Shown here in pieces: positions 23,171 through 28,323 of a stretch of DNA of 31,167 bases. The notes under the pieces were generated by a model. That model saw only the letters and a program-made list of their open reading frames with translations. It was not told where the DNA came from and searched no databases. Location: NCBI GenBank assembly GCA_946482635.1, contig CAMLSG010000038.1, positions 1 to 31,167 of the forward strand. Reading direction: 5' to 3'. This stretch comes from an uncultured Duganella sp. (GTDB lineage Bacteria > Pseudomonadota > Gammaproteobacteria > Burkholderiales > Burkholderiaceae). Position 1 is the first letter of the stretch. Every line of letters begins with the position of its first letter. A program made the position numbers and the translations under genes.

Positions 23171-24007
23171 TTACGCGCCTGGCCGTGGCTGGGGCGCCGC
23201 GGGCGGGACCACGATGGCCTCGTTCAGGCGCATGAACTTGAAGCCCGCCAGGCCGTTGTTGGCGCGTGCCTGGGTGCGGCCAATAAAGGCCTCGAACGGC
23301 TCTTCGCGCACTTCCGGCGCCGACGAATGCAGGAAGCGGCGCCCACCCTGCGCATCAAGCACCACCAGGCCGACATGGGTCACCATGTACTGGCCCTTGC
23401 GCACCGACACCACTTCCACCATATCGCCCTCGTCCAGCGTGCCGAATTCCTGCCGCGCGCGCTCCACCGGCAGGTAGTTTTCGAGCGTGTCCTGCAGCGG
23501 GATATCGCGCTGCACATGGTGCTGGGTCTTGAGGAATTGCGCACGGTCGACGCGCATGGCGTAGCTGGCGCCGTTGCTGGCATCGGACAGCAGCCAGCGG
23601 TTATTGATGTTCCAGTCCACTTCCATGTAATGGTTGCGGCTGGCCACGCCGATCACGCCATCCTTGTAGCGGATGCGCTGCAGTGTCCAGAAAAACTCCT
23701 CCCATGATGAGCTGAGCGCCATGGCATAGGTATGCTCGGCGAACACCAGGCAGTCGCTGGCGGACAGGCTGTACATCGGCAGCGTGTCGTGCAGCTCATA
23801 GGGGAATTCACCCAGCAAGTTCAGCTTGTATGGCTGGCCGATATTGCGGCGGCCGATGGCGGCAATGCGCTTCCGCAAGTCCGGTTCGGCCTGCCGCACC
23901 TCGGTGATGAAAGTGCCCGCTTCCTGCGGCGTCATCTGGTAAATCTGTTTCGCTTCCGCCGCCGCGGTGAGCGCGGCGGCGAGCATGGCACTGGCAAGTA
24001 AGGGCAT
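23171..24007 (-). CDS. DUF1460-like exported amidase-fold protein
   Basis: A 278-residue protein resembling the DUF1460 group (N-acetylmuramoyl-L-alanine amidase-like, NlpC/P60-type cysteine fold). A short signal peptide (MPLLASAMLAAALTAAAEA) predicts periplasmic location. Likely nucleophile Cys86 is in SASDCLVFAEHTY, and a His partner (His211) in YMVTHVGLVVLD; GDMVEVVSVRKG precedes it as in NlpC/P60 folds. The start at 24007 is 2 bases after the stop of the upstream membrane-protein gene; an in-frame extension to 24307 overlaps that gene and is rejected. Last gene of a five-gene operon. The substrate is unknown; peptidoglycan is a reasonable inference. Confidence 0.78.
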   Translation of the reverse strand: MPLLASAMLAAALTAAAEAKQIYQMTPQEAGTFITEVRQAEPDLRKRIAAIGRRNIGQPYKLNLLGEFPYELHDTLPMYSLSASDCLVFAEHTYAMALSSSWEEFFWTLQRIRYKDGVIGVASRNHYMEVDWNINNRWLLSDASNGASYAMRVDRAQFLKTQHHVQRDIPLQDTLENYLPVERARQEFGTLDEGDMVEVVSVRKGQYMVTHVGLVVLDAQGGRRFLHSSAPEVREEPFEAFIGRTQARANNGLAGFKFMRLNEAIVVPPAAPQPRPGA

Positions 24008-24009
24008 GT

Positions 24010-24450
24010 TCAGGCTGGGTTGGTTTTCGATGGCCAGGTGAAGTAGGACTTGGCGATATGGCCCCACGGCACGGCAATAATGGCCAGCAGCACGCCGAGG
24101 AAAGCATAGGTCGTGCTTTCCGCCGGCGAGCCAGCCAGTTCGCCACGCGACCAGAGCGGGTAGGCGACGATCGCCAGCCACATCACCTTGTAGAGGATCT
24201 CGAGCAGGATGATCGGCAGCATCTTCACTGGCCGCAGCAAGCCAAGGCCGGCCAGCGTGGCGAACGCTGTCCATACCGTCCAGGCGACCGCTTTGTTTGG
24301 CTCCCATTGGCCCTGGTGGGTCAGGATTTCCGTCCAGGTGGTCTGGCCCAGCATGAAGAACATCAGCGCGTAAAGCAGGCGCAGCAGGTAGATGTTGATG
24401 CGCATGACGCCTTCATGCCGCGCATCGCGCTGCCACAGGCGGGCCAGCAT
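24010..24450 (-). CDS. Four-helix integral membrane protein, unknown function
   Basis: A 146-residue protein not assigned to a named family. Four hydrophobic helices: about 20-37 (LLRLLYALMFFMLG), 55-73, 77-97 (LPIILLEILYKVMWLAIVAY) and 113-132 (TYAFLGVLLAIIAVPWG). Short loops carry Trp, Lys and Arg at the membrane edges. The ATG at 24450 shares one base with the upstream gene stop; an internal ATG at 24405 (MRINIYLL) is an alternative start just before the first helix. Middle of the ArsR-containing operon. Confidence 0.75.
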   Translation of the reverse strand: MLARLWQRDARHEGVMRINIYLLRLLYALMFFMLGQTTWTEILTHQGQWEPNKAVAWTVWTAFATLAGLGLLRPVKMLPIILLEILYKVMWLAIVAYPLWSRGELAGSPAESTTYAFLGVLLAIIAVPWGHIAKSYFTWPSKTNPA

Positions 24451-24707
24451 CAGCCCACCTCTTTCAGCATGGTTTCGACTTCGGCCAGGCGGCCGTTCAT
24501 GTTTGCCAGCGTGGCTTGCATGGCGGCCAGTGCGGCGGCGTTTTCGGCCTGGGCGGCGGCCGCTTTCGCGGCCAGTGCGTGGTAAGCCTCGGCGCTGGCG
24601 GCTTCGGCGCGCGCCTTGTGCGCGGCAGACCAGTACTTCATGCCAAAGACAATCAGTACGGTTGCCAACGGCAGGCCCAGGGTCAGCAGGTAAATATGTT
24701 CGGACAT
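24450..24707 (-). CDS. Small membrane-anchored Ala-rich coiled-coil protein
   Basis: An 85-residue hypothetical protein. An N-terminal membrane helix (about 5-23, YLLTLGLPLATVLIVFGM) is followed by a long Ala/Glu-rich helix (about 30-84) with heptad spacing ending ANMNGRLAEVETMLKEVG. It has the plan of a bitopic scaffold like PspB, but no sequence match is claimed. It begins 4 bases after the ArsR-type gene stop and overlaps the next gene by one base, so it is coupled to both. Confidence 0.72.
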   Translation of the reverse strand: MSEHIYLLTLGLPLATVLIVFGMKYWSAAHKARAEAASAEAYHALAAKAAAAQAENAAALAAMQATLANMNGRLAEVETMLKEVG

Positions 24708-24711
24708 ACGG

Positions 24712-25014
24712 TCATTCCCCTTCCAGGTTGAGATGTTTGGCGGCTTCTGCGATCGCTGCGGGATCGAGCGTCAGGCAGAAATCCGCCACTTCGAAGTAGT
24801 TCAGCGCCTTGCCGTCGCTGGAGAGCTCGTGCTTGCTGGTGACAAGGCCAGCCGCCTCCAGCTTGGCAAGATGCAGGTGCAGCAGCGGGCGGCTGATGCC
24901 CACGTCGCGGGCCAGTTGGCTGACGTAGTTGCGGCCGTCCGTTTTCAATGCAGCGATAATGCGCAAGCGGTGCGGATTGGCAAGCGCTTCCAGCACTGGC
25001 AATAGCTTTTGCAT
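24712..25014 (-). CDS. ArsR-type winged-helix transcriptional regulator
   Basis: A 100-residue DNA-binding protein. LEALANPHRLRIIAAL is the ArsR-family opening; YVSQLARDVGISRPLLHLHL contains the recognition helix, and AKLEAAGLVTSKHE leads into the wing. The classical ELCVCDL metal site is absent and there is only one Cys (in VADFCLTL), so it does not look like an arsenic or zinc sensor; it may be redox- or ligand-responsive, or signal-free. The ATG at 25014 begins the family N-terminus and has GAGTGGA just upstream; the longer frame to 25140 overlaps the neighbouring gene and is rejected. The palindrome over the operon -10 box (25319-25344) is its likely operator. Confidence 0.87.
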   Translation of the reverse strand: MQKLLPVLEALANPHRLRIIAALKTDGRNYVSQLARDVGISRPLLHLHLAKLEAAGLVTSKHELSSDGKALNYFEVADFCLTLDPAAIAEAAKHLNLEGE

Positions 25015-25019
25015 TCCAC

Positions 25020-25289
25020 TCACTTCAACAGCAGGCGGCAGTTCGCGCTGACCGATTCCGTCGCCATTGCCCCTTTTTCGCCACGCGCGGCTTGCATGCA
25101 TTGGGCGAAGGCTTCCTCTTTGGTTCTGGGGCGCTCGCATTGTTCGGCCAGCAGGGTGTTCTGGGCGATCAGCATCCTGTTTTGTTCAAGCAACTGGTCG
25201 ATCCGCTCCTTGTCCGTCATTGGAGCTTCTGCGGCCAAAGCTGGTGCGGCCAGGACTGCGGCAAACATCAGGGTAGTCAGGTATTTCAT
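25020..25289 (-). CDS. Small exported coiled-coil protein, unknown function
   Basis: An 89-residue protein. A clear Sec signal peptide (MKYLTTLMFAAVLAAPALA) is followed by a helix with heptads (KERIDQLLEQNRMLIAQNTL) and three cysteines in the mature part (AEQCERP, FAQCMQA, SANCRLL). It is not recognised. The ATG at 25289 is supported by AAGGACG 4 bases upstream; an in-frame extension to 25493 crosses the promoter and divergent gene and is rejected. First gene of the operon, 5 bases before the ArsR-type gene. Confidence 0.78.
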   Translation of the reverse strand: MKYLTTLMFAAVLAAPALAAEAPMTDKERIDQLLEQNRMLIAQNTLLAEQCERPRTKEEAFAQCMQAARGEKGAMATESVSANCRLLLK

Positions 25290-25318
25290 GGCACGTCCTT
25301 TCTGTTTTAAATTGAAGA

Positions 25319-25358
25319 CACGTGTAATAAATATCTTACAGGTGGAATCTGTTGTCAA
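25319..25358 (-). promoter_or_regulatory. Promoter with overlapping palindromic operator for the ArsR operon
   Basis: On the minus strand, TTGACA (25358-25353) is a perfect -35, followed by a 17-base spacer and GATATT (25335-25330), a 4/6 match -10. An imperfect inverted repeat CACGTGTAA (25319-25327) / TTACAGGTG (25336-25344), 8 of 9 arm positions complementary with an 8-base spacer, is centred on that -10 box. ArsR-family repressors commonly bind such dyads over the -10. Autorepression by the operon's own regulator is inferred. The region is shared with the divergent gene at 25403. Confidence 0.7.
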
Positions 25359-25402
25359 GTGTTCTATGCTGAAATGACTTTTCACCATGGGAGGACGATC
25401 CG

Positions 25403-25867
25403 ATGAAAGCGCAACTTGCAGGGGTGATGGTGCTGGCGGCCGCATCTGCAGTGCCGTCGTTTGCTGCCGATGCGAAGGCGGATGGAGCGGCAATCAAGGC
25501 GGTCGATCAGGCCTGGCTGAAAGCCTTCACGGCCGCCGATGGCGATGGACTGGCCAGGCTGTACGACGAAAACGCGGTGCTGATGCCGCCTGGGGCGCCG
25601 GCAGTCGCCGGCCGTGCTGCCATCCGTGAGTTTTTGCTGAAGGAAGCGCAGGGTGCCGGCAAGTCCGGCATGGTGTTCAGCTTTGGCGAGAAATCGGATA
25701 GCGGCGCAAGCGGCAACCTGGGCTGGTCGTCCGGCACCTATATGGTGAAAGACAAGGACGGCAAGGTGGTCGAGACCGGCAAGTACCTGTCGGTGGACAA
25801 GAAGGTCAATGGCAAATGGATGTATTGGCGCGATACCTGGAACGCTGACAGCGCACCGCCGAAATAG
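25403..25867 (+). CDS. Exported SnoaL/DUF4440-like (NTF2-fold) protein
   Basis: A 154-residue protein with a signal peptide (MKAQLAGVMVLAAASAVPSFA) and a cone-shaped NTF2-like domain: helix AIKAVDQAWLKAFTAADGDG, LYDENAVLMPPGAPAVAGRAA, and strands LGWSSGTYMVKD and MYWRDTWNAD. This matches the DUF4440/YybH-like group, often described as ketosteroid-isomerase-like; the substrate cannot be read from sequence. GGGAGGA at about 25389-25395 is a strong ribosome binding site. Divergent from the ArsR operon across 113 bases, so it may share its control. Confidence 0.83.
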   Translation: MKAQLAGVMVLAAASAVPSFAADAKADGAAIKAVDQAWLKAFTAADGDGLARLYDENAVLMPPGAPAVAGRAAIREFLLKEAQGAGKSGMVFSFGEKSDSGASGNLGWSSGTYMVKDKDGKVVETGKYLSVDKKVNGKWMYWRDTWNADSAPPK

Positions 25868-25951
25868 TTCCGCCCATACGTGTGCGCCAGCTCAAGGCCC
25901 ATTGCGCGAGAATGGCAAACAATGGTGGCTTGCCGACAGCGGGAGGCCGCC

Positions 25952-26308
25952 ATGGAACAGCTGACCCCGGATGACCGGATTGCCGCACAGGAGAAAGCCT
26001 TGGATGCCGTCAATTGCGAACTGGCCTTGCTGCGACAGCACATGGATGCGCGGTTCGCCAGCATGCAGGCCTCCACCGATGCGCAGTTCGCCAACATGCG
26101 CCAGTACATTGATGATGGCTTTGTGAAGCTCCGTCTCGAAATGCAGCTTTACACACGAGACGAGTTAGCCAAAGCCGTGGCGCCGCTGCAGGCGCAGATC
26201 GATGCCTTGCGCGACGACATAGACCGTATCAGCCGCTGGGGATTCGGCATGATGGCCATGATACTGCTAGGCGAACTTGCCTTGCTCGCGCGCGGGCTTC
26301 TCGGTTGA
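25952..26308 (+). CDS. Coiled-coil protein with C-terminal membrane helix
   Basis: A 118-residue hypothetical protein. Residues 1-90 are helical with coiled-coil character, including the near-tandem segments DARFASMQAS and DAQFANMRQ; LAKAVAPLQAQIDALRDDID leads to a C-terminal membrane helix (about 96-117, FGMMAMILLGELALLARGLL). The ATG at 25952 is chosen for GGGAGG at 25941-25946 rather than the first in-frame start at 25880. It stands alone between the NTF2-like gene and pth. No function assigned. Confidence 0.75.
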   Translation: MEQLTPDDRIAAQEKALDAVNCELALLRQHMDARFASMQASTDAQFANMRQYIDDGFVKLRLEMQLYTRDELAKAVAPLQAQIDALRDDIDRISRWGFGMMAMILLGELALLARGLLG

Positions 26309-26317
26309 GGGCAAGGG

Positions 26318-26347
26318 TATAATCTGCGGTTTTGCACTCGCAACCGC
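26318..26347 (+). promoter_or_regulatory. Candidate pth -10 box and 5' leader hairpin
   Basis: A perfect TATAAT lies at 26318-26323, but the -35 region is poor. Transcription would start near 26330. GCGGTT (26326-26331) and AACCGC (26342-26347) can pair around a 10-base loop just before the pth ATG at 26354. The promoter call rests on the -10 alone. Confidence 0.45.
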
Positions 26348-26353
26348 AAGACC

Positions 26354-26938
26354 ATGCCCATCCGCCTGATCGTTGGCCTCGGCAATCCCGGCGCCGAATA
26401 CGAACAAACCCGCCACAACGCCGGCTTCTGGCTGGTGGATAATCTCGCCAATTCCCTGCCTAACGCGCGCCTGCAGCGCGAGTCTGGCTTTAACGCCATG
26501 GTGGCCAAGACCATCATCGGCGGCAACCAGCTCTGGCTGCTGGAGCCGCAAACTTACATGAACCGTTCCGGCCAGTCGGTCGGCGCCATCGCGCGCTTCT
26601 ACAAGATCCAGCCGGACGAAGTGCTGGTAGTGCACGATGAACTGGATTTGCCGCCTGGCGCCGCCAAGCTGAAGAAGGGCGGTTCATCGGGCGGCCACAA
26701 TGGCCTGAAGGACATTACTTCGGCGCTGGGCACCCAGGACTACTGGCGCCTGCGCATCGGCATCGGCCACCCGCGCACCCTGAACCTGAACCAGCCGGTG
26801 GCCGATTTCGTGCTGCACCGCCCGCGCCGCGAAGAGCAATTGCTGATCGAAGAAGCGATCGAGAAAGCCTTGCGCATCATCCCCACCGCCGTCGCCGGCG
26901 ACTTCACCAAGGCGACGATGGAGCTGCACACCAACTAA
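26354..26938 (+). CDS. pth: Peptidyl-tRNA hydrolase Pth
   Basis: A 194-residue essential esterase that frees tRNA from peptidyl-tRNA dropped by the ribosome. [20 protein letters not shown] holds catalytic His21 and the substrate Asn; [23 protein letters not shown] and [15 protein letters not shown] are the other family signatures. Length is normal. In many betaproteobacteria pth directly follows rplY (and precedes ychF); here about 3.3 kb of accessory genes separate rplY from pth and ychF is not next. Its TAA overlaps the stop of the convergent DUF3999 gene by 4 bases. Confidence 0.97.
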   Translation: MPIRLIVGLGNPGAEYEQTRHNAGFWLVDNLANSLPNARLQRESGFNAMVAKTIIGGNQLWLLEPQTYMNRSGQSVGAIARFYKIQPDEVLVVHDELDLPPGAAKLKKGGSSGGHNGLKDITSALGTQDYWRLRIGIGHPRTLNLNQPVADFVLHRPRREEQLLIEEAIEKALRIIPTAVAGDFTKATMELHTN

Positions 26939-28323
26939 GTGCTGCTGCCCGCCTGCCGCAGCAGGCGCCACACCATTCCCGCCACGATCGCCACGCCCAG
27001 CACCAGCACGCCCCATAGGATCATGAGCCGGTTCTGGGCTGCGCTGTTGTCGGCGCTGGCCTGCTTGGCTGCGCTGGCCAGTGCTTCAAGCTGTTCTTGC
27101 GCCGGGCCGGCGCTTGCGCGATCCAGCGTGCGCAATTCAGCCTGGGTGAAGCCCGGCGCCACCTCGTTGATGTCGCGCGCCGCCAGTGCGGCCTTGTCGC
27201 GTCCGACAGCCAGTTTGTAAGGCGGCGTGCCGCCGGCAACGAACACCAGGGTGGCCGGCACCCAGCTGATGCGCAGCGCGGGCTTGACCGGCGGCGGCTG
27301 GTCGAAGCGCAGCACCCAGCTTTCGCCAATCCAGGACGGGACCGTGATGTCATCGGACAAGCGCGATTTACCATCCTTTTCCAGGCGGTAGAACGTCGTG
27401 CGCACGGCAGGCTCGAAGCGGACCTGGCCGGTGCGATCCACTTCCACGTAGTTGCCCAGCATCGCGGGCAGGACCATATTGCCGCTATCGACCTGCAGCC
27501 CGACGCGCCGCGCCGTGACGCCGATCGGCTTTCTGTATTGCAGGTCGCGCGGGTCGCGGCCCGGCTGCGGTTGCAGGACCAGGGATTCGATTGGCGCGGC
27601 CATCGGCCCCTGCACCGGCGATTGGGCACTGATGCTGGCGAAGGGAAGCGGTTCGCCGCTGCGCCAGCTCAGGCGCGCATAGCGCATCGGCCGGGCCGGG
27701 AATTCCAGCTTGTCGTTGGCCAGGGTTTCAGCGCTGGCATTGGCGAGCCAGCTCAGTTCCGCCACGCCGATGGCATCCCAGTGTTTCAGGTCGTCGCTGG
27801 CTTCCAGCCATACCTGGCCGGTGTAGGTATTGCGGCCGGGCGGCAACGTGAAATGCAGGCCATCGACCGTTGGCGGCTCTTTCATGCCTTCCTGCCGCAG
27901 GTCGAGCACCAGTCCGGCCAGGCGCTCCTGCGCGCGGCCGGCGGACGCCGTGCCCTGCTGCGCAGGCAGGCGCACCGAGAGCACACGGCCATCGGTTGCG
28001 GTGCTGACTTCCAGTCCCGCCAACGGTGCGTCGGCGCGCTCGGACAGCAGCGGGAAGATGCGTACCGGCAGGGCGCGATGCGTGGTGCTGGGAGCCGCAT
28101 CGGGCTCGCGCAGTGCGAATGGCTGTGGCGTGCCATGCGCGTCGAACACCCGCAAGTCGTTGAGCGATGCCGAGCGCGCGTTCAGGTAGACGTCGCGCGG
28201 CAACTGCAACTGGACCACGCTCGGCTTGCCATTGACCGATAGCGGAATCAGGTGGGTGTAATCCTGCGGCAAATCGCTTACCGCAGTGCTTGCGACAGCA
28301 GCCGCCAACAACAATCCGTTCAT
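26935..28323 (-). CDS. DUF3999-family envelope protein
   Basis: A 462-residue protein. A signal peptide ([20 protein letters not shown]) is followed by a large, mostly beta exported region ([40 protein letters not shown]) and a C-terminal membrane helix (about 432-452, [20 protein letters not shown]), giving a periplasmic domain anchored at its end. The sugar-binding-like [16 protein letters not shown] stretch resembles discoidin-type folds, but that is only an impression. It overlaps the upstream DUF2339 gene by 4 bases (ATGA), the usual DUF2339-DUF3999 pairing, which suggests a two-component membrane unit of unknown job. Its TAG overlaps the pth stop. Confidence 0.83.
   Translation of the reverse strand: MNGLLLAAAVASTAVSDLPQDYTHLIPLSVNGKPSVVQLQLPRDVYLNARSASLNDLRVFDAHGTPQPFALREPDAAPSTTHRALPVRIFPLLSERADAPLAGLEVSTATDGRVLSVRLPAQQGTASAGRAQERLAGLVLDLRQEGMKEPPTVDGLHFTLPPGRNTYTGQVWLEASDDLKHWDAIGVAELSWLANASAETLANDKLEFPARPMRYARLSWRSGEPLPFASISAQSPVQGPMAAPIESLVLQPQPGRDPRDLQYRKPIGVTARRVGLQVDSGNMVLPAMLGNYVEVDRTGQVRFEPAVRTTFYRLEKDGKSRLSDDITVPSWIGESWVLRFDQPPPVKPALRISWVPATLVFVAGGTPPYKLAVGRDKAALAARDINEVAPGFTQAELRTLDRASAGPAQEQLEALASAAKQASADNSAAQNRLMILWGVLVLGVAIVAGMVWRLLRQAGSST

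Noticed and set aside
24008..24307. Upstream extension of the DUF1460-like gene
   Set aside because: Lies wholly inside the preceding membrane-protein gene and would displace the signal peptide.
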